IMG/VR virus record: IMGVR_UViG_3300010334_002550 | Span: 1 to 35,542 of that record | Direction: 5' to 3' (one strand) | DNA length: 35,542 nt | Source of the DNA: a virus | Part shown: positions 15,976 to 22,955 of the stretch, piece by piece | Layout of the letters: each line of letters begins with the position of its first letter | Numbering within the stretch: the stretch's first letter is position 1 | Program-made: the position numbers and the translations under genes | Notes under the pieces: model-generated | Seen by the model: only the letters and a program-made list of their open reading frames with translations | Database searches by the model: none | What the model was told of the DNA's origin: nothing

Positions 15976-15976
15976 G

Positions 15977-15983
15977 ATAAATA
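15977..15983 (+). promoter_or_regulatory. Late-promoter-like ATAAATA immediately after the gp23 terminator
   Basis: GGATAAATA begins just behind the terminator's T run and ends 5 bases before the ATG at 15989. Because the terminator would stop read-through, a separate promoter here is expected for the next gene. The spacing to the ATG is the same 5 bases as at gp13. Confidence 0.5.
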
Positions 15984-15988
15984 ATTTT

Positions 15989-16513
15989 ATGAGCTGTACT
16001 TCAAATATAAATCCCCTGTACAACAGTTATTTTACTTTGTTCTTTGGAAGAGGAACAAATCAATTTGAATTAAATTGCCAGAAAGCAAATTTACCTGGTT
16101 GCACAGTACCCGATGTAAATCAGCCAACAATCTTTGGTACAACAATCCCGGTGCCAACATTACAATTCAACTATGAAACTTTGAATGTTGAATTTATTGT
16201 AGATTCAAATTTAGAAAACTGGAAAAGCATATACTCATGGATGAGAAATATGGCAAATATTGATACTGATACTGAATATAATCTGGATTACCAAGATTGG
16301 CATCATCAAGCGACATTAAACATTTATGATCCTACTACACAGTGCCCATCAAACAAAATTTTATTCCATTATATTCTTCCAATGAAACTTAGTGGAATTC
16401 AATTCCAATCAGACAGCGCAGATGCTATATTGCAAAAAGCAACTTGCCAATTTAAATATTCATATTATACATTCTGCCCCGATGCTCCAAATGATCTGAA
16501 AAACACTTATTAA
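15989..16513 (+). CDS. Tail-tube-fold protein, possibly the gp3-type tail completion protein
   Basis: Encodes 174 residues. The pattern FGRGTNQFELNCQKANLPGC, then V-P-T-L-Q-F-N-Y-E-T-L-N-V-E-F-I-V-D, N-W-K-S-I-Y-S-W-M-R-N-M and alternating C-terminal strands resembles the tail-tube fold (gp19/gp54 type), although identity to the two gp19 copies is low. Aquatic T4-like phages carry gene 3 (tail-terminator, about 176 residues in T4) at exactly this place, between gp23 and uvsW. Length and place therefore suggest gp3, but a minor tube protein is possible. Its last four bases overlap the convergent gene's stop (TTAA), and no terminator lies between them. There is no Shine-Dalgarno before the ATG. 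Confidence 0.6.
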   Translation: MSCTSNINPLYNSYFTLFFGRGTNQFELNCQKANLPGCTVPDVNQPTIFGTTIPVPTLQFNYETLNVEFIVDSNLENWKSIYSWMRNMANIDTDTEYNLDYQDWHHQATLNIYDPTTQCPSNKILFHYILPMKLSGIQFQSDSADAILQKATCQFKYSYYTFCPDAPNDLKNTY

Positions 16514-17187
16514 AGATAATCTTGAGGGTTATCAGACCATCCTTCTGCTGAATTTGGATTAGCATCAGGATTAAAAGGCATTTCATTAGTTTCTGGTTTC
16601 ATTCTGGAGCGTTTCTTGCGTTTTGGTGGCTTGGGAGCCTCTTCAGGTTCAAGATCGCTTATAGAGGATTCTGACAAAAGATTTTGAATATTTTCTTCAT
16701 CTTCTTCATCCAGAATTTCATTTATTGCTGCTTCTCCCTCGAATGAATCAATAAGATCGTTAACAAAATTTACAAAATCTTCATTATTGAATAATTCATT
16801 TAACATCTGCAATCCTGCTTCTGGACCAACTACTTCTTCTGGTGAATTTGGTTGTCTTAATGATTCTGGATTTGTTTTCATTGTATAGAAGAATGTTTCA
16901 TACATTTTTTCCAATTCTTTTATTGGATGACCTATATAAAGAACGGCATTTCGATTTAATGTAATTTCTTCATTGTCTATATTGATAGCATAATTCATCA
17001 ATTTAATGTATTCGACAAATACACTATTTTCATCTTTGGTGTATGCTGTCTCAACTTTGGCAGGAAGAAGCATTGTTATTTTGTCTGAAGTAACATCACG
17101 AACTATTCCTAACAGTTCTTCGCCATTCATAAGTTTAACAACTCGTATCATCCCTTTGAAAGGATTCTCGGGTACTAAGTCAGACAT
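16510..17187 (-). CDS. Hypothetical acidic protein with Sm-like N-terminal region
   Basis: Encodes 225 residues, leftward. The first ~90 residues have the strand pattern of a small barrel of the Sm/LSm kind: R-V-V-K-L-M-N-G-E-E-L-L-G-I-V, K-I-T-M-L-L-P-A-K-V-E, then L-N-R-N-A-V-L-Y-I. The central part (residues ~110-180) is acidic and helical (D-E-E-D-E-E-N-I). A basic patch PPKRKKRSRMK lies near the C-terminus, which ends in an Asn/Pro-rich tail. I cannot name it; a nucleic-acid or protein-binding adaptor is possible. It follows uvsW by 15 bases with a good GGAGGG Shine-Dalgarno, so it belongs to the uvsY-uvsW unit. Its stop overlaps that of the convergent tail gene. Confidence 0.65.
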   Translation of the reverse strand: MSDLVPENPFKGMIRVVKLMNGEELLGIVRDVTSDKITMLLPAKVETAYTKDENSVFVEYIKLMNYAINIDNEEITLNRNAVLYIGHPIKELEKMYETFFYTMKTNPESLRQPNSPEEVVGPEAGLQMLNELFNNEDFVNFVNDLIDSFEGEAAINEILDEEDEENIQNLLSESSISDLEPEEAPKPPKRKKRSRMKPETNEMPFNPDANPNSAEGWSDNPQDYL

Positions 17188-17202
17188 AGCAGCCCTCCTA
17201 CA

Positions 17203-18711
17203 TTATTTATCTTTAGTGGGTTGCTCAAAAGGCATGCTGACTATTTTATAGTCAAACTTTTCTTTTTTGTATATTTTTAATCGTTCTTCAAAGTGTCTAT
17301 ACACATGATTCTTATATGACTTGTAGCAAAGATCATCTACAATGTCAAAAACTTTCAGTGTTTTCTTTTTTGAAGATACACGAAGTCCCCGACCAATACT
17401 TTGAAGAAGACGAATTATAGATTTAGTAGGAGAAGCAAATATAATATTATCGATGTTAACAATGTTAATCCCAGTGCTAGTGGTACCAAAACTCGCCACA
17501 AGAATTGCATTGCTTTCTTTGTCCACAACCTTGCGTATTCGTTCTCTTGTATCAGCCTCTGTTTTTCCAGAGATAAAATATACCGGTCTATTGCCTCTTG
17601 ATGCCTGTATGACATCGTGGAGTGGCTTGCCATGGATCTCAACGTAGTTGAAGAGGATGAGCGTATTTCCTTTTGTTGAGATGGCGAGGTTTTTGATGAA
17701 TTCGTTTCTTTTTTCATTCGCAACGATCCATTTCAATTCATCAGGGTATCTTTGTTTATTTAGTGATTGCTTTTCTTCTTCTGAGTATTTCAACAGTATG
17801 CAATCAATACCTAGGGTTGCAAGCAACCCTTTATTCATTAGGTTTTTTGTTTGTATGAACTGAACTGCCGGCCCAAGAATGCCTTCAATGCTCAAACGAT
17901 GTGCTTGTGCTTGATCCAACGTTCCTGTTGTACCGATTCTGAACCATGCTTTAGTCATCTTTTGGCCAATCAGATTGATTGATTCGGCTTTTGCTTGGTG
18001 GCATTCATCAAAGATAACTGCATCAAACTGATCAAACCATATTCTCGAAAGTTTATAAACTGATTGCCAAGTAGAAACTATTATTTGTTTACTTGTATCT
18101 TTATCTGCCCCGGCACTTATTTTGTGAATATATTTTTTGCATGACCACGATGTATCTGATTTCGAGTAATCAAAAAAATCAGAGTCCATCTGATTTACTA
18201 AGCCAACCGTGGGAACCAATATCAATATTTTTCTGTCTGATTTTAACACGGATTGGAGAAAGCGGAGCAAGACGTATATTATCAAACTTTTTCCAGAGCC
18301 TGTCGGAGATATGATTACACACCTTTGATTGTTTATAGCGTGTACGATTGCCTGAGATTGGTGAGGATGCATATCCACGGCCTGCTTCTTGACCGAGACC
18401 TTTAAAGTTTTGTAGTATTCCTGAAGTTGTTCCGGGGTTATACATAACTTTTTCTCACTTTCTTTTATGGATATACTGTACTTGCGGTCATCTGCAAATT
18501 TTTGAAGATATGTTTTCAATCCACGTGGTAGGGTGGATGATAGAATATCAAACAAACGAATTTTACCGTCCCAAATACGCCGTTTGAACATAGGCATATA
18601 CTGGGCACCGGGTACCATGAACGAGAAGTAATCTCGTAATTCTTGCTTGATTCCTTTTTCTGCTTTGATGTAGTAACGAACTTCATCTACAGATTCAACG
18701 TCTATATCCAC
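17203..18711 (-). CDS. uvsW: DNA helicase UvsW-like (branch migration, late recombination)
   Basis: Encodes 502 residues, the length of T4 UvsW (503). The N-terminal domain aligns with T4 (MDIDVESVDEVRYYI...F-K-R-R-I-W-D-G-K-I-R-L). The helicase motifs are Walker A SPTGSGKS (135-142), DECH (235-238), TGT (262-264) and motif VI QSIGRGLR (437-444). UvsW unwinds R-loops and branched DNA and helps move replication from origin-dependent to recombination-dependent mode. The start is GTG at 18711, fitting the T4 N-terminus, and it lies within an inverted repeat that also holds a CTAAATA box. It follows uvsY by 15 bases. Confidence 0.93.
   Translation of the reverse strand: MDIDVESVDEVRYYIKAEKGIKQELRDYFSFMVPGAQYMPMFKRRIWDGKIRLFDILSSTLPRGLKTYLQKFADDRKYSISIKESEKKLCITPEQLQEYYKTLKVSVKKQAVDMHPHQSQAIVHAINNQRCVIISPTGSGKSLIIYVLLRFLQSVLKSDRKILILVPTVGLVNQMDSDFFDYSKSDTSWSCKKYIHKISAGADKDTSKQIIVSTWQSVYKLSRIWFDQFDAVIFDECHQAKAESINLIGQKMTKAWFRIGTTGTLDQAQAHRLSIEGILGPAVQFIQTKNLMNKGLLATLGIDCILLKYSEEEKQSLNKQRYPDELKWIVANEKRNEFIKNLAISTKGNTLILFNYVEIHGKPLHDVIQASRGNRPVYFISGKTEADTRERIRKVVDKESNAILVASFGTTSTGINIVNIDNIIFASPTKSIIRLLQSIGRGLRVSSKKKTLKVFDIVDDLCYKSYKNHVYRHFEERLKIYKKEKFDYKIVSMPFEQPTKDK
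17204..17210 (-). promoter_or_regulatory. Leftward ATAAATA across the uvsW stop codon
   Basis: On the minus strand ATAAATA spans the uvsW TAA, 16 bases before the ATG at 17187, with GGAGGG in between. It could give the Sm-like gene its own late transcript. Being partly coding, it may be coincidental. Confidence 0.3.
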
Positions 18712-18726
18712 CTAATATTTAGGTGG
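18708..18726 (-). promoter_or_regulatory. Inverted repeat over the uvsY-uvsW junction and uvsW start codon
   Basis: CCACCTAATATTTAGGTGG is an 8-bp perfect inverted repeat with a 3-base centre that fills the whole 15-base intergenic gap and includes the GTG start of uvsW. In uvsY read-through mRNA it would form a hairpin hiding the GTG. The minus strand reads CTAAATA at 18722-18716, a late-promoter match ending four bases before the GTG; a transcript from it would omit the left arm and free the start. Both readings could be true together. Confidence 0.55.
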
Positions 18727-19164
18727 TTAGACAATACCCTGACTCATTTTGAACCAGTCAATAGCAGACTTGATGATAAAATTTCTGTTATTCAAAGCCT
18801 TGATAAATTCTTCTACCATTTTAAGTTTGGTCTCGTTCAAAAGAATTTTAGATTTAAGTTCGATGATCTTTGGATCAGCCTCTATGAACTTCTCTACATC
18901 GGTTTTAAGCAAAGTATAATCAGAAGCCTCTTCACCCCACGCCTCCAATTCTTCTTGGCTGGCTTTGCCTGTATAGATTTTCCACATACGAAGTTTCATG
19001 ATAGCCAAATCATTTTGTTGCTTACCAAGCATCAATTTGATATCAGCAAGGATGTTAAGATACTTACCATGCAGTTGAGGGGTTTTGGTAGCCTCTTTGC
19101 CCAGTTCAGTATCATCTACTTGAGAATCTTTTGTAATGTGGTTTTTTAAATCTTCTAGATTCAT
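18727..19164 (-). CDS. uvsY: Recombination mediator UvsY-like
   Basis: Encodes 145 residues (T4 UvsY is 137). The N-terminus MNLEDLKNHITKDSQVDDTEL corresponds to T4 MRLEDLQEELKKDVFIDSTKL, and the remainder is a charged all-helical protein as in the family. UvsY forms heptamers that load the UvsX recombinase on gp32-coated single-stranded DNA. Being adjacent to uvsW is the T4 arrangement. The start ATG at 19164 lies 8 bases after a TTGACT-16-TATAAT promoter. No recognisable Shine-Dalgarno is seen in that gap. Confidence 0.9.
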   Translation of the reverse strand: MNLEDLKNHITKDSQVDDTELGKEATKTPQLHGKYLNILADIKLMLGKQQNDLAIMKLRMWKIYTGKASQEELEAWGEEASDYTLLKTDVEKFIEADPKIIELKSKILLNETKLKMVEEFIKALNNRNFIIKSAIDWFKMSQGIV

Positions 19165-19172
19165 TTGTTTTC

Positions 19173-19200
19173 ATTATAGAATACTATGAAAAAAAGTCAA
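19173..19200 (-). promoter_or_regulatory. Sigma70-type promoter for uvsY
   Basis: On the minus strand TTGACT (19200-19195), 16 bases, then TATAAT (19178-19173). The predicted RNA start would lie within a base or two of the uvsY ATG at 19164. The -35 box is one arm of the inverted repeat at 19196-19214. Confidence 0.7.
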
Positions 19201-19214
19201 CTAAATAAGTTGAC
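19196..19214. promoter_or_regulatory. Inverted repeat formed by back-to-back -35 boxes, with CTAAATA in the centre
   Basis: GTCAACTAAATAAGTTGAC is a 7-bp perfect inverted repeat with centre AAATA. Each arm is TTGAC reading outward, so the symmetry results from two divergent promoters (uvsY left, sugar array right) sharing the site. CTAAATA at 19201-19207 on the plus strand is a late-promoter match. The palindrome could also be an operator for a dimeric regulator. Confidence 0.6.
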
Positions 19215-19237
19215 AACTTTATTTTTATGAATATATT
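19210..19237 (+). promoter_or_regulatory. Sigma70-type promoter for the sugar array
   Basis: TTGACA (19210-19215), 16 bases, TATATT (19232-19237). The RNA would start near 19244, where a GAGG Shine-Dalgarno (19244-19247) and the ATG at 19252 follow, giving a very short leader. Confidence 0.6.
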
Positions 19238-19251
19238 TATTACGAGGTCTT

Positions 19252-19902
19252 ATGATTATTGATTTAAGAGAAATACCGGTTGTTTGGATTAATTTAGATA
19301 AAGATACCGAAAATGCTAAAAAAATGGTAGATCAATTTGAACGTTATGGTTTTAAAAATCATATTCGTTTTTCTGGATTGACACCAGATAAGATAGATCC
19401 TCCTATAGAAAAAAATTGGTATGGTTTTGGTTGTGGTATGTCTCATGTAAAAATTTTAGAAACATACAAAGATATTCCACTTTTAATTCTAGAAGATGAT
19501 GCTAAAATAACAGAAGATTTTGATCCGATATTAGAAGTCTCAGAAGAAATAGATGGTGTATATGTGGGAACATCTTCCGGCAATCCTTATTATATGACTA
19601 AAAGATATAATAAGGATTTTTTCCGTATTGGTAATATTTTAAGCACACACGCTGTTCTTTATTTAAAAGATCAATTTAAACAAAATGTAGCAAATGTTAC
19701 CAAATTGTTTGTTTATCATTATAAACAACCAGTAGATATTGGTGTTGCTAGCATTCTTCAACATCATAAAGTTTTGGCTCCCAATAAACCTTTCTTTGTT
19801 CAAGCAGATGACAGAGAAAGCAATAATAAATGGGAATCAATTACTGCTAGACCGTTGATAGATAAAAATAGTATATTTCCAGACGAGGTTATATCTATAT
19901 GA
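19252..19902 (+). CDS. Glycosyltransferase, GT25-like
   Basis: Encodes 216 residues, the first gene of the sugar array. GT25 features are seen: an N-terminal V-V-W-I-N-L-D-K-D segment for nucleotide binding, F-G-C-G-M-S-H-V-K-I-L (residues 59-69; the family pattern is G-x-x-G-C-x-x-S-H) and L-L-I-L-E-D-D-A (77-84), the acidic motif that binds metal and sugar-nucleotide. GT25 enzymes add galactose or related sugars to lipooligosaccharide or proteins. Donor and acceptor cannot be deduced. It has a GAGG ribosome site and its own upstream promoter, and overlaps the next gene by four bases. No transmembrane segment is visible. Confidence 0.75.
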   Translation: MIIDLREIPVVWINLDKDTENAKKMVDQFERYGFKNHIRFSGLTPDKIDPPIEKNWYGFGCGMSHVKILETYKDIPLLILEDDAKITEDFDPILEVSEEIDGVYVGTSSGNPYYMTKRYNKDFFRIGNILSTHAVLYLKDQFKQNVANVTKLFVYHYKQPVDIGVASILQHHKVLAPNKPFFVQADDRESNNKWESITARPLIDKNSIFPDEVISI

Positions 19903-20837
19903 TTACAGTAAAATGTCCTGTTAGAATTTCTTTAATTGGTGGATCTAGTGATCTTGATTCCTATATTCAAAAACATAAAAAAGGTTCTGTAATATCTTTT
20001 ACGCCAAAAATTTATACTTATGTTTCTATATATAAAGATTTAATAGGTAAAAACACATTAGAACAAAAATATATTGTAAATTATTCAGTAAGAGAAGAAG
20101 TTTCTTCTATTTCTGAAATAAAAAATTCATTAGTCAAAATATTTTTTGAAAAAGAAAACGTGACTCCTTGCTCAATTCATCTTACCAGTGATGTGTTTTC
20201 ACATGGATCTGGATTGGCTACATCTTCGTCTTATGCATGTGCAATATCAAAAGCAATATCTGAATTTAAAAATGATCCTATTTCAGATATTGAATGTGGA
20301 GTTAGATCGCATTATTTGGAAAAAATAGCAAATCCATTATTAGGCCAACAAGATGTATTCGGTTGTTGTATCGGTGGTTTTAAAAAGATTGAATTTACAC
20401 AATCAGGATTACCAAAATATACTTTTTTGCCAACAAAGTTTTTTGATTATTTTACTCCATATTTGATGTTTACTGGATTAACAAGAAATTCTACTGAAGT
20501 ATTGAAATCGGTTTCAACTCCAGATGATGATGTTTTTAATCCTTTGGTAGATGAATCTGAAAAATATATTTTAAATGGTTCGTATGAAAAATTTTTATCC
20601 ATTTTATCACGAGGATGGGAAGAAAAGAAAAAATCATCTAAAGATGTTTTAAAAGATCAATTAATAAAAGATATGGATGAATATTTAAAAAATTATCCAA
20701 ACTGTATATCTCACAAGTTATGCGGAGCAGGTAATGGTGGATTCTTTTTATGTTTTTTCCCTAATGATAAATTACCCACAGATACTAGATTTTTTAAACT
20801 AACACTGAGTACAACAGGAGTTCAAAGAGTTATATGA
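19899..20837 (+). CDS. GHMP sugar kinase, HddA-like (heptose-7-phosphate kinase family)
   Basis: Encodes 312 residues. GHMP motifs: N-terminal P-V-R-I-S-L-I-G-G-S-S-D (7-18), the phosphate loop H-G-S-G-L-A-T-S-S-S (102-111), and the C-terminal C-G-A-G-N-G-G-F-F-L (about 275-284). The N-terminal R-I-S-x-x-G-G-x-x-D form is the one of D-glycero-D-manno-heptose 7-phosphate 1-kinase (HddA) and of related fucokinase-type enzymes. The next gene encodes a GmhA-like isomerase that would supply its heptose-7-phosphate substrate, which favours HddA. The usual partner HddC is not recognised nearby. ATGA overlaps join it to both neighbours. Confidence 0.8.
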   Translation: MITVKCPVRISLIGGSSDLDSYIQKHKKGSVISFTPKIYTYVSIYKDLIGKNTLEQKYIVNYSVREEVSSISEIKNSLVKIFFEKENVTPCSIHLTSDVFSHGSGLATSSSYACAISKAISEFKNDPISDIECGVRSHYLEKIANPLLGQQDVFGCCIGGFKKIEFTQSGLPKYTFLPTKFFDYFTPYLMFTGLTRNSTEVLKSVSTPDDDVFNPLVDESEKYILNGSYEKFLSILSRGWEEKKKSSKDVLKDQLIKDMDEYLKNYPNCISHKLCGAGNGGFFLCFFPNDKLPTDTRFFKLTLSTTGVQRVI

Positions 20838-21343
20838 ATAATTTTATATCACAAATAAACGATGCTTTGCATAATTTAAATTCAGATAATTTAGATTATT
20901 TAAAAAAAATTGTATTAAGAAATAATTCAGAAATTATAATTTTAGGAAACGGCGGAAGTAATGCTATTTCTGCTCATATTGCCGAAGATTATACAAAAGC
21001 ATTAAAGAAAAAAGGAATTGCTTTTACAGATGGCGCCAGATTGACGTGCTATGCAAATGATTATGGATATGAGAATGCATTTTCTCAATATCTTTCAGAA
21101 TTTTCAACAACAAATAGCTTGGTTATTTTAATAAGTTCATCTGGCAATTCTAAAAATATTTTAAATTGTGCTTTATATTGTAAAGATAATGATATAGATT
21201 ATATTATTTTGTTTGGTTTTAGCCCAAATAACCAACTAAGAACAGTTTATAAAGATAAAGCCCTTATAGATTTTTGGGTAGATTCTACGGATTATGGTGT
21301 TGTTGAATGTGTTCATGAAATTATTTTACACTCGGTGATCTAA
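20834..21343 (+). CDS. gmhA: Sedoheptulose-7-phosphate isomerase, GmhA-like (SIS domain)
   Basis: Encodes 169 residues (E. coli GmhA is 192). Motifs are G-N-G-G-S-N-A-I-S-A-H-I-A-E-D (38-52; H48 and E51 match the zinc ligands of the family), T-C-Y-A-N-D-Y-G-Y-E-N (71-81), the SIS phosphate loop S-S-S-G-N-S-K-N-I (101-109) and a C-terminal E-C-V-H-E-I-I-L-H in which Glu stands where E. coli has zinc-ligand Gln. The reaction is sedoheptulose 7-phosphate to D-glycero-D-manno-heptose 7-phosphate, the first committed step to nucleotide-activated heptose. The gene is four bases into hddA's end and one base shared with the next gene. Confidence 0.85.
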   Translation: MNNFISQINDALHNLNSDNLDYLKKIVLRNNSEIIILGNGGSNAISAHIAEDYTKALKKKGIAFTDGARLTCYANDYGYENAFSQYLSEFSTTNSLVILISSSGNSKNILNCALYCKDNDIDYIILFGFSPNNQLRTVYKDKALIDFWVDSTDYGVVECVHEIILHSVI

Positions 21344-22059
21344 TGATTTATTGTTTTGATCTTGACGAAACTCTTTGTACAAAAGCCATAAATGGAGATT
21401 ATGCTACAGCAAAACCAATTAAAGAAGCCATTGAAAGAGTCAATAATCTTTGGTTATTGCGCCATAAAATATTAATATTTACTGGAAGAGGATCTAGTAG
21501 CGGAAAAGACTGGACTGAATTGACAAAACAACAACTAAAAGAATGGAATGTTTATCATGATGAACTTATAATGAATCGTAAACCAACTTATGATGTAATT
21601 ATTGACGATAAGGCTATAAATGCTCTTGAATGGAGAAACACTTTCTGCAAAACACGTGGAGTAGTTGCAGGGGCTTTTGATCTAATTCATCCCGGATATT
21701 GCAAACTATTTAAATTCTGCAAAGAACAATGTACACATCTTACTGTTTTATTGCATGATGATCCATCATGCGAACGAAATAAAATGAAACCAGTTCATTC
21801 GTTGGAAGAAAGAATGGAAATCTTAAAGTCTATTCGTTATGTTGATGATGTCATACCTTACACGGATGAACACAATCTTGCTATAAAATTGGAATTGGGT
21901 TGGTATGATGTTAGATTTTTGGGTGATGATTATAGAGATAAAAAATTTACAGCAGATTACCTCCCTGTAAAGGTTATATATACTGATAGATCACATGGTT
22001 ATTCGACCACAGATCTTAAAAAGAAAGTTGCATATTCTTATTCGGAGTTTATGAAATGA
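21343..22059 (+). CDS. HAD phosphatase fused to an HxGH-type nucleotidyltransferase
   Basis: Encodes 238 residues in two domains. Residues 1-100 are a small HAD phosphatase: D-L-D-E-T (6-10), F-T-G-R-G (46-50) and I-I-D-D-K-A (86-91), of the type found in capsule clusters (D-W-T-E-L-T-K-x-Q-L-K-E-W). Residues 105-238 form a cytidylyltransferase-like domain: G-A-F-D-L-I-H-P-G-Y (110-119), then R-S-H-G-Y-S-T-T-D-L-K-K-K (216-228). The second His of HxGH is Tyr here, a departure at an ATP/CTP-contact position. In the heptose route, phosphatase (GmhB) and nucleotidyl transfer (HldE C-domain) follow kinase action, so this one protein could do both. Nucleotide specificity cannot be told. Confidence 0.75.
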   Translation: MIYCFDLDETLCTKAINGDYATAKPIKEAIERVNNLWLLRHKILIFTGRGSSSGKDWTELTKQQLKEWNVYHDELIMNRKPTYDVIIDDKAINALEWRNTFCKTRGVVAGAFDLIHPGYCKLFKFCKEQCTHLTVLLHDDPSCERNKMKPVHSLEERMEILKSIRYVDDVIPYTDEHNLAIKLELGWYDVRFLGDDYRDKKFTADYLPVKVIYTDRSHGYSTTDLKKKVAYSYSEFMK

Positions 22060-22955
22060 AAATATTAGTTACAGGTGGTTGTGGTTTTATTGGTAGCCAT
22101 TTAGTAGATGCTTTAGTCGAATTACAGCACGATGTTATTGTTGTAGATGATTGTTCTGCAAATAATGAAAAATTTTATTTTAATAATAAAGCAACCTATC
22201 ACAAGGTTAGCATTTGTGATAGAGAAAAACTTATTGATATATCTAAGGGATGTGAGTTCTGTTTTCATTTGGCTGCAGAATCACGTTTACAAAATGCTAT
22301 TGAAAATCCTACCAGAGCAATTGATGTCAATGTTGGTGGAACATTAAATTTATTAGAAGTTTGTAAAACCAATAATATAGATGGTTTAGTTTTTTCATCA
22401 ACATCTTCTATATATGGATTGTCAAAATCATTTCCCATCACAGAAGAAAACAAAGAAAATTGTTTAAATCCATATGCATCTACAAAATACTGTGCGGAAC
22501 TTTTGTTAAAAAATTATTATGATATGTATGGTATCAAATCTTGTATTTTGAGATATTTTAATGTATTTGGAGAAAGAGCACCAACTAAAGGACAATATGC
22601 ACTGGTTACCGGAATTTTTTTAAGACAAAAATTAAATAAAGAATCTCTTACTGTTGTAGGTAATGGATTACAGGAGAGAGATTTTATATATGTAAAAGAT
22701 ATTATTAATGCAAATATAGAATGTATGCGTTCATGGAAAAGTAAATATTCTTTAACAAAAGCAGATGTATTTAATATAGGTTATGGAAAAACTGTTAAAG
22801 TAATAGATTTAGCTAAATCAATTGATAATAATATTATTTTTATTGAAGAGCGAAAAGGAGAGGCTGTAAATAATCTATCTTCATATGCTAAATTTTGTAA
22901 ACTAACTGGTTGGGCTCCAACAACACATATTTTAGATTGGATTAAAACACAATGA
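22056..22955 (+). CDS. NAD-dependent sugar epimerase/dehydratase (extended SDR)
   Basis: Encodes 299 residues. It has the Rossmann motif T-G-G-C-G-F-I-G (6-13), the catalytic S-S-T-S-S-I-Y-G segment (114-121) and Y140-x-x-x-K144 in N-P-Y-A-S-T-K, followed by L-R-Y-F-N-V-F-G. These are the features of UDP-glucose 4-epimerase-type enzymes that act on nucleotide sugars. The substrate might be the activated sugar made by the preceding genes, or a hexose. It overlaps its neighbours by ATGA at both ends. Confidence 0.82.
   Translation: MKILVTGGCGFIGSHLVDALVELQHDVIVVDDCSANNEKFYFNNKATYHKVSICDREKLIDISKGCEFCFHLAAESRLQNAIENPTRAIDVNVGGTLNLLEVCKTNNIDGLVFSSTSSIYGLSKSFPITEENKENCLNPYASTKYCAELLLKNYYDMYGIKSCILRYFNVFGERAPTKGQYALVTGIFLRQKLNKESLTVVGNGLQERDFIYVKDIINANIECMRSWKSKYSLTKADVFNIGYGKTVKVIDLAKSIDNNIIFIEERKGEAVNNLSSYAKFCKLTGWAPTTHILDWIKTQ

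Noticed and set aside
19190-19214. Hairpin plus T run on the minus strand as an intrinsic terminator
   Set aside because: It would lie directly upstream of uvsY in the same direction, with no leftward gene before it; the -35 box explanation accounts for the same bases.
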